From JBDHAC01 sp039588215 (GTDB lineage Bacteria; Gemmatimonadota; Gemmatimonadetes; Palauibacterales; Palauibacteraceae), in contig JBDHAD010000005.1 of the NCBI GenBank assembly GCA_039588215.1, positions 1 to 64,000 of the forward strand: a stretch of DNA of 64,000 nt. Direction: 5' to 3'. The first letter of the stretch is position 1. Each line of letters opens with the position of its first letter. This document shows positions 27,590-35,963 of the stretch, in pieces. Both the position numbers and the translations under genes were made by a program. The notes under the pieces were generated by a model. That model was not told where the DNA came from, did not search any database, and saw only the letters and a program-made list of their open reading frames with translations.

Positions 27590-28114
27590 ATGATGTCCCG
27601 TAGGCACCTGCACCTTGTCCTCGGGTCTTTGATCGTTGCGAGCGGGCACGGGGGAAGTCGGACCCGGGGAGTTCGATGTCGTGCGCGCAAGCGCGTCAGA
27701 GGGCAGGCGCTTATAGAACTCGTCCTGGCGATCCCCATCCTCTTCGTGATCGTTTTCGGGATCATCGAGTTTGCCGCCGCGTGGCAAACGTATCAGCGCG
27801 TCACGAATGTGGCCCGGGAAGGTGCTCGCTTGGCCGCCATTCCGCTTAGTAGCCAGGCACTTGTCGACGCGACGGTCCAGAGCCTGATTACCGCGAGCGG
27901 TCTGAACCTCTCCGATGCGACGATCTCCTACCGGTGCAACGGCCCGGCTTTGTGCGCTGGACTGGGGTCGGCGGGTACCCTTGACACGGTCAACATCGAC
28001 TATACGCATAAGTGGCAGGTCATAGGTCCGGTTCTGGACCTGATGTGCCCCGGGTGCGGTACGAGCTACACGACCATCACGCTGTCTACGCAAGCCGTTG
28101 CACGGAACCAGTAG
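27590..28114 (+). CDS. TadE-like pseudopilin-family protein
   Basis: The ATG at 27590 (ATGATG) follows AGGGGG; longer in-frame starts give implausible leaders. The 174-residue protein has a basic N-terminus and the TadE signature, Gly-Gln-Ala-Leu-x-Glu before a hydrophobic helix (IPILFVIVFGIIEFAAAW) and REGARLAAI. TadE proteins are processed by prepilin peptidase and form part of the Tad/Flp pilus. The C-terminal half is secreted and has two Cys pairs (YRCNGPALCAG and LMCPGCG). It pairs with the TadG-like gene 65 bases downstream. No other tad genes are in the window. Confidence 0.85.
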   Translation: MMSRRHLHLVLGSLIVASGHGGSRTRGVRCRARKRVRGQALIELVLAIPILFVIVFGIIEFAAAWQTYQRVTNVAREGARLAAIPLSSQALVDATVQSLITASGLNLSDATISYRCNGPALCAGLGSAGTLDTVNIDYTHKWQVIGPVLDLMCPGCGTSYTTITLSTQAVARNQ

Positions 28115-28179
28115 CGCGGAGGCCGGTCTCCGTATCGGCGTATCGGACGAGGCTAACCCGAAGAACGAGGTTGACACCG

Positions 28180-29331
28180 ATGAAGATGACACCCTTTCGT
28201 GGCTCACGGGGGGTTGGGGATGAAAGGGGAGCGATCGCCGCGTTCATGGCGGTAGGGATTGCCGTCTTTCTCGGCATAGGAGCCATCGCCGTCGATTTGG
28301 GACACATGATGAACACGCGCACCGAGTCCCAGCGGGTAGCCGACTTTGCGGCACTCGCCGGGGCAGCCGCCTTCGTGCAGTCGCCCGGCCCCAGCGTTGC
28401 AACGGTGGCTGAAAGCAACGCGCAATACCTCGCCTCTCAGAACACCGTGGACGATGTGCCGGTGGCACTTCAACTGGGTGGCGTGGACGTAATCGTCGAT
28501 GTGCCGAACGAACGGGTGCGCGTCTGGGTGCGGAACACGGCAACGCGGGGTAACCCGATCTCGACGATCTTCGCCCGCATGTTCGGGGTCAACACGGTGG
28601 ACATTCAGACAACCGCCGTGGCCGAGGCCGCGCCGGCCACCGACGTCAACTGCCTGCTCCCGATCGTGGTTCCGGATCGTTGGGACGAGAACACGAGTAA
28701 TCCCCCCGCAGACCAACCGCACGTTTATGATCACAGCACCGACGACTACTACGAAGCATGGAACCCCGACGGGAGCAACGTCGCTACGTTTACGGGCTAC
28801 AGCGACGGGGACAATGGGGCGCCGATCATACTCAAGCCCGCCGGCTCTTCCTCCAGCTTCACCGATGATTGGTACTACGTATGGCGGATCGGGAACAATA
28901 CCGGCGGGAACGACTACCGAAACGCCGTGAAGACCTGCGCCGATCCCTCCATCACCTACTCGATCGGTGACTCGGTCTGGAAGGAGCCCGGGAAGATGAA
29001 CGGGCCCACGGTCCAGGGATTCCAGGATCTGATCAACCAGGATCCGCTCGCTACTTGGAACAGCACACTAAACTGTGTATCGAGGCCCGGTGCGCCGACA
29101 CCGTGCGTAGCGAGCGTGCGTCTCCGCGCGGCGCCCATGTTCAACCCGACCGAGGATATTCAAAACGGCGCGAAGCCGTTCCACATCACGAACTTCTCGG
29201 CGATCTTCGTCGAGTCGGTTCAAGGAAACAACGTGCACGCGGTTTGGGCGGGTTACGGCGGCGTCAACCCGAGTGGAGGCGGCAGTGGCTCAGCGGGGCC
29301 CAACTTCAAGGTTCTGAGGCTTATTGAGTAG
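28180..29331 (+). CDS. TadG-like pilus-assembly-family protein
   Basis: The ATG at 28180 (MKMTPFRG) has GAGG about 10 bases upstream. The 383-residue protein starts with the Tad/TadG motif: DERGAIAAF, a membrane helix (MAVGIAVFLGIGAIAVDLG) and MMNTRTESQRVADFAALAGA. The rest is a secreted, Asn/Asp/Tyr-rich beta domain with conserved Cys residues and no von Willebrand domain visible. Codon use is less GC-biased than in surrounding genes. A strong bidirectional terminator follows 31 bases after the stop. Confidence 0.83.
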   Translation: MKMTPFRGSRGVGDERGAIAAFMAVGIAVFLGIGAIAVDLGHMMNTRTESQRVADFAALAGAAAFVQSPGPSVATVAESNAQYLASQNTVDDVPVALQLGGVDVIVDVPNERVRVWVRNTATRGNPISTIFARMFGVNTVDIQTTAVAEAAPATDVNCLLPIVVPDRWDENTSNPPADQPHVYDHSTDDYYEAWNPDGSNVATFTGYSDGDNGAPIILKPAGSSSSFTDDWYYVWRIGNNTGGNDYRNAVKTCADPSITYSIGDSVWKEPGKMNGPTVQGFQDLINQDPLATWNSTLNCVSRPGAPTPCVASVRLRAAPMFNPTEDIQNGAKPFHITNFSAIFVESVQGNNVHAVWAGYGGVNPSGGGSGSAGPNFKVLRLIE

Positions 29332-29362
29332 CCCGCCTGCCGAGTAGTCCCCGAAGAAAAGC

Positions 29363-29388
29363 AAGGGCCCCGCTAAGGCGGGGCCCTT
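29363..29388. terminator. Bidirectional intrinsic terminator
   Basis: An 11-bp perfect stem (AAGGGCCCCGC) with a TAAG loop sits between the convergent tadG-like gene and the small coiled-coil gene. On the minus strand it is followed by TGCTTTTC. It can end transcription from both sides. Confidence 0.8.
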
Positions 29389-29441
29389 CGACCATCCAGC
29401 AATATCTGGTCTGCCGGACCGCGACCGGACCTGGGTCCGAC

Positions 29442-29756
29442 TCAGGACACGGGCCGCCGGGGCAGACTTCGCGCGAGCGGCTCGGACAGCTCCGAGCCCG
29501 TGGTTCCCGACCGCGAAGCCGACAGGAGCGCGTCGGTGAAGTCCTGACGCTCTTCGAGTAACGCGATCCTCGCGTTCATCGTCTCGACGACCTCACGCAT
29601 CCGCGCCGCGTCATCGTTTTCGGGCACGGCGCGCCGCTGCTGCGCCATGATCTCGAGAAGATCCCCGAGACGCTTGGCGAGCGGTCGGAACAGGATGACC
29701 CCGCCCGTGGTGAGGATCAGCGTCAGCAAGACGAGCATCGGGGCAATGTCATCCAT
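29442..29756 (-). CDS. Small membrane protein with coiled coil
   Basis: The ATG has AGGAG 8 bases upstream. The 104-residue product has an N-terminal membrane helix (MLVLLTLILTTGGVILF), then a helical, coiled-coil-prone region (RLGDLLEIMAQ, MREVVETMNARIALLEERQDF) and a disordered tail. No family is recognised, though similar anchored coiled-coil proteins are common next to channel or stress genes. It lies downstream of mscL on the same strand but a hairpin separates them. Confidence 0.7.
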   Translation of the reverse strand: MDDIAPMLVLLTLILTTGGVILFRPLAKRLGDLLEIMAQQRRAVPENDDAARMREVVETMNARIALLEERQDFTDALLSASRSGTTGSELSEPLARSLPRRPVS

Positions 29757-29871
29757 CGTTACGCTCCTGAAGACCGGGTGGAGGTGAAGTTCGGGCCGTT
29801 GGCTCGATCTCCCCTACGAACGCGCTAGGTAGCCGGTTTCGATCTCCGTCACTCTGGACATCGATGTGAGA

Positions 29872-29902
29872 CGGCCCCGCCGGCGTGATGCCGACGGGGC
29901 CG
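29872..29902. terminator. Hairpin downstream of mscL
   Basis: CGGCCCCG and CGGC on the left arm pair with GCCG and CGGGGCCG on the right, with one C-A mismatch and a 5-base loop. It is 39 bases beyond the mscL stop and probably ends that transcript, though no clear T-tract follows. Confidence 0.55.
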
Positions 29903-29940
29903 CTGACGTTACTCGACTGGCTTTTGTCGATGCGGGATCG

Positions 29941-30372
29941 CTATCCTCTCGCCTTGAGAAGATCCCGGATCTCGCCGAGCAGCGACTCTTCCGCGGAAGG
30001 CTCGGGCGGAGCCTCGGGAGCGGCCTCTTCCTGTTTCTTCATCTTGTTGAAGCTCCGAACGACCATGAACACGGAGAACGCTACGATCAGGAAGCTCAGG
30101 ATGGCGTTGATGAACGCGCCCCAGTTGAGCGTGACCGCGCCCGCCTCCTGTGCCGCCGCGAGGGTGGCATACGGCCCGGCCGGATCACCCTGCTGGAGAA
30201 CCGCGTGAAGCTGGGAGAAGTCGACGTTGCCCATCGCCATACCGATCGGCGGCATGATCACGTCGTTGACCAGCGAGGTGATGATGGTGCCGAACGCGGC
30301 GCCGATGATGATGCCGACAGCCATGTCGAGCATGTTGCCCTTGATGGCGAACTCCTTGAACTCCTTGAGCAT
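29941..30372 (-). CDS. mscL: Large-conductance mechanosensitive channel MscL
   Basis: The start MLKEFKEFAIKGN at 30372 has AAGGAG 9 bases upstream. The 143-residue protein is of normal length and shows the MscL pattern: amphipathic N-terminal helix, TM1 with AVGIIIGAAFGTIITSLVNDVIMP, a periplasmic loop, TM2 with FINAILSFLIVAFSVFMVV, then NKMKKQEE and a C-terminal helix (LLGEIRDLL). It opens at high membrane tension to release solutes during hypo-osmotic shock. It is divergent from a sigma-factor operon that also encodes an MscS-like channel. Confidence 0.96.
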   Translation of the reverse strand: MLKEFKEFAIKGNMLDMAVGIIIGAAFGTIITSLVNDVIMPPIGMAMGNVDFSQLHAVLQQGDPAGPYATLAAAQEAGAVTLNWGAFINAILSFLIVAFSVFMVVRSFNKMKKQEEAAPEAPPEPSAEESLLGEIRDLLKARG

Positions 30373-30556
30373 CTCGGTGCTCCTTTCGAATACGGGTCGT
30401 TGAGGTCTGACCAACGTGTAACAGACAACCGCACCGCGCGAGGGTCACATCCCGGCCGACACCATGTGGTCCCAGGTGACAGTGAGCGGGCCACTACGCG
30501 CGTGCGCGTGACTCATGTGACCCCCGGGCCCCGCTCGTGTCCATGAGGGTGTAGCC

Positions 30557-31237
30557 ATGGCAAACGAATACGACTCGGTCGCCGACGAAGCGCTGGTCAA
30601 GACGGTTCAGGAGGCGGGAGCGGGAGATCTGAGGGCATTCGAGGTCCTCGTCCACCGCCACCGCGGCCGGATACTGGCGAACTGCCGCTACATGACGCGG
30701 TCGCCCGATGATGCCGAAGATCTCGCCCAGGAGGTGTTCACACGAGCGTTCTTCGGCCTCAAGAACTTCCGTGGGCAGGCGGCGTTCGGTACGTGGCTTC
30801 AGAGAATCAAGGTCAACCACTGCATCAATTTTCTGAAGAAACGACAGCGACAGCCCGACCGCGTGGATGCGGACGCGCCTTCGGTACAGGCACACGAGGC
30901 CATGCGGAGGGAACCGAAGGCGGAGCGCCGGCTCGCGGCGACGGAGGAAGGGCAGTGGATCGAGGCCGTTCTGGATGCGATGTCGGAGACTCTCCGTGTG
31001 CCGCTGCTGATGCGCGACCTGGATGGCTTCTCGTATCAGGAGATTGCGAAGGAGCTCGGGATCGGATTATCGGCGGTCAAGATGCGCATCAAGCGAGCGC
31101 GTGAGGAGTTCCGCGAACGGTACGGGGAGTTGACCGGCGCGGAGCCCGCGGCGCACGCGCAGTCATCACCCGACGAGGCCGGGGTCGGTCAAGGAAATGA
31201 CGACGGTGTGATCAAGGGAGGGGGGGAGGGGGGATGA
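30557..31237 (+). CDS. ECF-type RNA polymerase sigma factor
   Basis: The 226-residue protein begins at an ATG preceded by GAGGGTG. Region 2 shows DLRAFEVLVHRHRGRI, then DAEDLAQEVFTRAF and FGTWLQRIKVN for -10 binding. Region 4 shows VPLLMRDLDGFSYQEIAKELGIGLSAVKMRIKRA, the helix-turn-helix for -35 binding. The C-terminus is a short disordered extension. Its stop overlaps the start of the next gene by ATGA, the usual layout for a sigma factor with its regulator. The operon context with an MscS-like channel and the facing mscL suggests an osmotic or membrane-stress regulon; this is inference. Confidence 0.93.
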   Translation: MANEYDSVADEALVKTVQEAGAGDLRAFEVLVHRHRGRILANCRYMTRSPDDAEDLAQEVFTRAFFGLKNFRGQAAFGTWLQRIKVNHCINFLKKRQRQPDRVDADAPSVQAHEAMRREPKAERRLAATEEGQWIEAVLDAMSETLRVPLLMRDLDGFSYQEIAKELGIGLSAVKMRIKRAREEFRERYGELTGAEPAAHAQSSPDEAGVGQGNDDGVIKGGGEGG

Positions 31238-31488
31238 CTGAGGGCGAACGCCCGCCCGAGGGCGTCGAAGGGATGGACGATACGGGTGAGCCGATCCACC
31301 TGCTTGGCAGCTTGGCCCTGGAGCCCGAGCTGGGCTTCATGAGTCGGCTGCGGGGACGGATTCAGCGCCGGACGCTCGTGTCCGACGTGGCGACGTTCTC
31401 CTGGTCTGCGATGGCGCACGCACTTCTCGAGTACATGCTCGCACTCTTTGGTGTCATCGGCGGCGAGCAGGATAGGAGGGATAGCTGA
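31234..31488 (+). CDS. Small putative anti-sigma/membrane-associated protein
   Basis: The 84-residue protein overlaps the sigma gene (ATGA) and the channel gene (TGATG). It has an acidic N-terminus, a basic helix (FMSRLRGRIQRRTLV) and one hydrophobic C-terminal helix (WSAMAHALLEYMLALFGVIG). There is no zinc motif. Position and topology suggest a membrane-tethered regulator of the preceding sigma factor, or an adaptor to the channel. No family is firmly recognised. Confidence 0.65.
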   Translation: MTEGERPPEGVEGMDDTGEPIHLLGSLALEPELGFMSRLRGRIQRRTLVSDVATFSWSAMAHALLEYMLALFGVIGGEQDRRDS

Positions 31489-32300
31489 TGCAGGAGATCC
31501 AACAACGCCTGGGGGAAGCGTTCCGCCAGCTCCTGGACTCGATCATCGACATGACGCCCAGGGTGGTCGTGGGCATCGTGCTGCTTCTACTGGCGCTCTT
31601 GGTCGCCAAGGTGTTCGAACGGCTACTACGCGGCTTCCTGGTCCGCGTGCACCTGGACGCGGCTCTCGAGAAAGTCGGGGTCGACGGGGCGCTCGGGCGC
31701 GTCGGCCTCAAAACGAAGATGTCTCAGCTGTTGCCCCGGCTGGCCTACTTCCTCCTGCTGCTCCTCTTCTTACGGACGGCGGCGGATGCGTTGGAGCTCG
31801 GCGCGATATCCAGCGCCGTGGGCTCCTTCTTCTCGTACCTGCCGAACATCGTCGCGGCGGTCCTCATCCTCGTTCTGGGCACGATCGCCGCGCAGGCCGC
31901 CGGCGGAGCCGTCACCCGCGCAGCGGAGAACTCCGGCATCGAGTTCGCCTCGTCTTTGGGAGGCGTGGTGACCGCCGTCCTCTTCTTCGTGCTCGGCATC
32001 ATGGCGATCGGCCAGCTACGGATCGACACGGATATCGTCCGGTTGGTCATCACGGGCCTGCTCGCCGGCTTCGCGCTCGCGTTCGGACTCTCCTTCGGTC
32101 TTGGCTCGCGGGACATCACGCGCAACATCCTGGCGGGATACTACGCGAGGAAGACGTTCCGGATGGGTGAGGAGCTGGAGATCGCGGGAGCGCGCGGTCG
32201 CCTCAGCGCGATCACCCCCACGCAGACGATCCTCGAGCATGATGATGGGATCGTCGCGGTGGCCAACAGCGCCTTCCTCGAGGAGGTGGCGAGGCAGTGA
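31488..32300 (+). CDS. MscS-like mechanosensitive ion channel family protein
   Basis: The 270-residue protein has TM helices near residues 22-42 (VVVGIVLLLLALLVAKV), 80-95, 118-140 (IVAAVLILVLGTIAAQAAGG), 165-180 and 195-215. The pore-lining helix LLAGFALAFGLSFGLGSRDITRNILAGYY matches the conserved TM-helix/MscS pattern of Gly/Ala-packed small channels. A short beta domain follows (RMGEELEIAGARGRLSAITPTQTIL) and the protein stops soon after it, so the large MscS C-terminal cage is absent. It is the third gene of the sigma operon. Confidence 0.85.
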   Translation: MQEIQQRLGEAFRQLLDSIIDMTPRVVVGIVLLLLALLVAKVFERLLRGFLVRVHLDAALEKVGVDGALGRVGLKTKMSQLLPRLAYFLLLLLFLRTAADALELGAISSAVGSFFSYLPNIVAAVLILVLGTIAAQAAGGAVTRAAENSGIEFASSLGGVVTAVLFFVLGIMAIGQLRIDTDIVRLVITGLLAGFALAFGLSFGLGSRDITRNILAGYYARKTFRMGEELEIAGARGRLSAITPTQTILEHDDGIVAVANSAFLEEVARQ

Positions 32301-32447
32301 CGGGGCCCGGCGACCGAAGCGATGTGACTTTTGCGCCGCGCCGCGATCCTACCGTAGGGCGCAAGGACCGGGGCGCCCGTAGTGTGGCGCGAGCCCCGGT
32401 GGCGCGATGATCATTCAGAAGCGACAAGATACGGAGGTCACAAGCGC

Positions 32448-33332
32448 ATGATTCGGACGTCAAGGAGGGTTTGGGGAGGTGCGGTCGCGACGGCCCTGAT
32501 CGGAGCGGCTCTGTGTTACACGACGAGCCCGGTGCAGGGGCAGGACGATGAGAAGGAACTCGGCTGGTTCTACACGGCCGAGGTGTCGCTCCTCTTTACG
32601 GGCGGAAACGCGGAAGCGAACACGTTCGGGCTCGGCGCGGGACTACGAAGGGTTTGGGATCGGTCCGAGTTCAGATTCAATGCCGGGGGGCTGCGCAGCG
32701 AGTCCTCGAAAACCACGCGCACGGCCGTCGGCACAACGACCGATTTCCAGTTGAACGAGCAGTCCGACAGCGAGCTCACGTCCGAGAACTACTACGCCCG
32801 GGGCCGATACGACTACGCGTTCTCTGAACGGTTCTTCGCGTACACCGGCGCCGGATGGGAGAGAAACACGTTCGCGGGCTTCGACAACCGTACGTCGTTC
32901 GCGGGCGGACTCGGAAACATCTGGGTCGAGAAGGAGCGCACCCGCTTCCGCACGGACTACGGCATCACGTACACGGTCCAGGATGACGTGGTGGACACGG
33001 GCTCGGGCTCGAACACGTTCGCCGGTGCCCGCTTCTCGTGGGACTATTGGCAGCAGCTGTCGGAGTCGGCGAGCTTCATCAGCGTGCTGATCGTGGACGA
33101 GAACCTGAACGAAACCGATGATCTGCGCGGCGACTTCACCAACGCGCTCTCGGTGGCGATCAGCGACAACCTGTCGTTTCGAACGAGCCTGCAGCTCTTG
33201 TGGGACAACCTGCCGTCGCTCGCCGGCGTGCCGCTCGAGCAGCCGCTCGGAACACCGACCGGCGACACGGTCTTCGTACCGCTCGACAAGCTGGATACGG
33301 TCCTGAGCGTGGCGCTGGTGGCCAACTTCTGA
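32448..33332 (+). CDS. DUF481 family outer-membrane barrel protein
   Basis: The ATG at 32448 has GGAGGT 9 bases upstream. The 294-residue protein has a signal peptide (ATALIGAALCYTTSPVQGQ) and the DUF481 pattern of amphipathic strands: AEVSLLFTGGNAEANTFGLG at the start, then repeated aromatic turns (YARGRYDYAFSERFFAYTGAG) and a C-terminal Phe (VALVANF). DUF481 proteins are salt-induced outer-membrane proteins in some bacteria. That fits its place 147 bases after the sigma/channel operon, though co-regulation is inference. Confidence 0.9.
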   Translation: MIRTSRRVWGGAVATALIGAALCYTTSPVQGQDDEKELGWFYTAEVSLLFTGGNAEANTFGLGAGLRRVWDRSEFRFNAGGLRSESSKTTRTAVGTTTDFQLNEQSDSELTSENYYARGRYDYAFSERFFAYTGAGWERNTFAGFDNRTSFAGGLGNIWVEKERTRFRTDYGITYTVQDDVVDTGSGSNTFAGARFSWDYWQQLSESASFISVLIVDENLNETDDLRGDFTNALSVAISDNLSFRTSLQLLWDNLPSLAGVPLEQPLGTPTGDTVFVPLDKLDTVLSVALVANF

Positions 33333-33367
33333 TCCACCCGCAGTATTTTGTCAGGATCCACCCGGTC

Positions 33368-33392
33368 AGACCCGGCCCTCGTGGCCGGGTCT
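33368..33392 (+). terminator. Intrinsic terminator after the DUF481 gene
   Basis: A 10-bp perfect stem (AGACCCGGCC) with a 5-base loop, followed by TGTCC. It ends 60 bases before the hexosaminidase start and separates the two co-directional genes. The T-tract is poor. Confidence 0.6.
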
Positions 33393-33451
33393 TGTCCATC
33401 CCGGGCCTGTTTCTCAGAGTGTCGGGATCGCGTTCGGCAGGGAGGGGTGAC

Positions 33452-35902
33452 ATGGTGACGTGGAAGCGCACGAGGGGTGAGTCTCGGCCTGGTGACTGTA
33501 GGCCTCGGCCTGTCCCGCGGATCGGAGGCTGGTTGGTGGTCGCGTCGCTGGTGGCGCCGGGGATGGCCGGGGGGCTCACGGCTCAGCAGGGGTACGAGAT
33601 CATCCCTCGCCCCGCCGTTCTGGAGCCGCTCGACGGGGCGTTCACGCTCGATGATCGGGTCCGGGCCGTTCTCTCCCACCCGGGCGACACCGAGCTAGGT
33701 GCGGCGGCCGACTTCTGGCTCTCGCGAATGCGGGCCGCAACCGGATTCGCGCTGCCGATCGCGGACGATATCGAGCCCGGCTCACCGCGCACGGTCTCGT
33801 TCGTCATCGATGACGCCGTTGGCGAGACCGGTCCCGAGGCCTACGAGCTCCACGTCGACCCCAGCGCTATCGTGCTCACCGCGGGCACGCCGACCGGGAT
33901 CTTCTACGGGGCACAGACGCTGCGACAGCTCCTCCCCGTCCAGATCGAGATCGCTTCCGCGGGCGCTTCGAGCGGACCGCCATCTGCCGCGCCGCCGCCG
34001 GCCGGCGACACGCCAGACGCGAGCTGGTCGATCCCGGCGGTCCGCATCGAGGATGCTCCACGCTTCGAGTATCGCGGCATGCACCTCGATGTGGGGCGTC
34101 ACCTGTTTCCAGTCGGGTTCATCAAGAAGTACCTGGATCTCCTCGCGCTCTACAAGCTGAACAGGTTCCACTGGCACCTGACCGAGGATCAGGGTTGGCG
34201 CATCGAGATCAAGAAGTACCCCCGTCTGACCGAGGTCGGCGCCTATCGACGGGAAACGGTCCTCGAAAAGAACTTCGATCCCTACATCGGGGACGGCATC
34301 CCGTACGGCGGTTTCTACTCGCAAGCCGAGGTGCGTGAGGTCGTAGCGTATGCGGCAGAGCGTCATATCACCGTCATCCCCGAGATCGAGATGCCGGGGC
34401 ACTCCCTCGCGGCGCTCGCGGCGTACCCGGAGCTGGCCTGCACGGAAGGTCCGTTCGAGGTCCGAACGCTCTGGGGCGTGTCCGACGACGTGTACTGCCC
34501 TAGCGAGGCGACGTTCTCGTTTCTCGAAGACGTGCTAACCGAGGTGCTCGAGCTGTTCCCGAGCCGCTACATCCACATCGGCGGAGACGAGGCGCCCAAG
34601 GTGCGCTGGGAGGCGAGCCCGACAGCCCAGACCGTGATGGCACGCGAGGGCCTGACGGACGAGGAGGAATTGCAGAGCTACTTCATCCGCCGGATCGAGC
34701 GCTTCCTGGTGGATCGCGGGCGCCGGCTGATCGGGTGGGATGAGATCTTGGAAGGCGGACTGGCGCCGCAGGCGACCGTCATGTCCTGGCGGGGAACCGA
34801 GGGTGGAATCGAGGCGGCTAGACAAGGACATGACGTGATCATGACCCCGTTCAGCCACGTCTACTTCGATTACTATCAAGGTCGCGATCGGAGCCAGGAA
34901 CCGCTCGCCATCGGGGGCTATACACCGTTGCAGAAGGTGTACGACTTCGAGCCCGTTCCCGCCGACCTCACACAGGAAGAGGGTCGGCACATCCTCGGCG
35001 CACAAGCGAACGTGTGGACGGAGTACATGAAGACGTCGGAGCACGTCGAGTACATGGTCTTCCCACGTCTCCTGGCACTGGCGGAGGTCGTGTGGTCGCC
35101 ACGCGCGTCCAGGAGCTGGCCGCATTTCCTCGGGCGTCTTCCCATGCAGCTGTCGAGGCTGGGCGCCTTGGGCGTCAACTACCGTATCCCCGATGTGATC
35201 GGGCTGGAGGTGGACCGGCTCCTCCTCGCCGACCGGGTGACCCTGAGGCTGGACGCGCCCGTGGCCCGGGGTGAGATCCGGTACACGACCGATGGCTCGG
35301 AGCCGTCGGCCGAATCTACCCTGTACGCTGGTCCGGTCGACCTCCCGATCTCCGAGGGCGGAGTCCCGGTTCGGGCCCGCGTCTTCCTCCCGGACGGACG
35401 AGCCGGCCCGACGGCGACCGCCCGGTTCACGCGTGCTCGACTGCTGGACCCGGAGGTCGTTCCGGAGGAACGACTCGTTTCGGGCCTGCGCTTCGCGCTC
35501 TACGAGGGAGAGTTCGCCTCGGTCGAGGACCTCGAGGGAGCCGTCGCGGGTGTGGGCGGAAGAGCGGGTGGCATCCGTCTGACGGGGCGCGAACCGGAGG
35601 AGGGTGGATTCGGCCTGCGGTTCGCCGGGTACCTCCGTGTGCCCGAGGACGGAGTCTACTCCTTCCGGCTCACGTCCGATGACGGCAGCCGGCTCTCGAT
35701 CGGCGGCGAGCTGACCGTCGACCACGATGGCAGGCACCCGGCCACCGATCGGTCAGGCGCGGTGGCGTTACGAGCCGGGTTGCACGCGGTGGAAGCGAGG
35801 TACTTCGATGCGGGGGGGCGGCGTGTGTTGGAGCTGGAAGTGAGCGGCCCCGGCGGGGACTGGCGCCCGCTTCCGGCCGAGTGGCTGTTTCACACGCCTT
35901 GA
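33452..35902 (+). CDS. GH20 beta-N-acetylhexosaminidase with C-terminal CHB and PA14 domains
   Basis: The ATG at 33452 has GGGAGGGG 6 bases upstream. The 816-residue protein has a signal peptide, a GH20 N-terminal alpha/beta domain (residues about 45-200) and a TIM barrel (about 205-560). The barrel has FEYRGMHLDVGRH, RFHWHLTEDQGWRIEIK and the catalytic Asp379-Glu380 in HIGGDEAPK. A chitobiase-type C-terminal beta domain follows (IRYTTDGSEPS), then a PA14-like domain (LRFAGYLRVPEDGVYSFRLT, DDGSRLSI). It removes terminal GlcNAc/GalNAc from chitin oligomers or glycans in the periplasm or outside. Apparently monocistronic. Confidence 0.95.
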   Translation: MVTWKRTRGESRPGDCRPRPVPRIGGWLVVASLVAPGMAGGLTAQQGYEIIPRPAVLEPLDGAFTLDDRVRAVLSHPGDTELGAAADFWLSRMRAATGFALPIADDIEPGSPRTVSFVIDDAVGETGPEAYELHVDPSAIVLTAGTPTGIFYGAQTLRQLLPVQIEIASAGASSGPPSAAPPPAGDTPDASWSIPAVRIEDAPRFEYRGMHLDVGRHLFPVGFIKKYLDLLALYKLNRFHWHLTEDQGWRIEIKKYPRLTEVGAYRRETVLEKNFDPYIGDGIPYGGFYSQAEVREVVAYAAERHITVIPEIEMPGHSLAALAAYPELACTEGPFEVRTLWGVSDDVYCPSEATFSFLEDVLTEVLELFPSRYIHIGGDEAPKVRWEASPTAQTVMAREGLTDEEELQSYFIRRIERFLVDRGRRLIGWDEILEGGLAPQATVMSWRGTEGGIEAARQGHDVIMTPFSHVYFDYYQGRDRSQEPLAIGGYTPLQKVYDFEPVPADLTQEEGRHILGAQANVWTEYMKTSEHVEYMVFPRLLALAEVVWSPRASRSWPHFLGRLPMQLSRLGALGVNYRIPDVIGLEVDRLLLADRVTLRLDAPVARGEIRYTTDGSEPSAESTLYAGPVDLPISEGGVPVRARVFLPDGRAGPTATARFTRARLLDPEVVPEERLVSGLRFALYEGEFASVEDLEGAVAGVGGRAGGIRLTGREPEEGGFGLRFAGYLRVPEDGVYSFRLTSDDGSRLSIGGELTVDHDGRHPATDRSGAVALRAGLHAVEARYFDAGGRRVLELEVSGPGGDWRPLPAEWLFHTP

Positions 35903-35963
35903 TGCAGAACGCCGGTTGCCCGGCCAGGATGCCGCCGGCCGAGCCGGAGCGCCGCTCGTCGGG

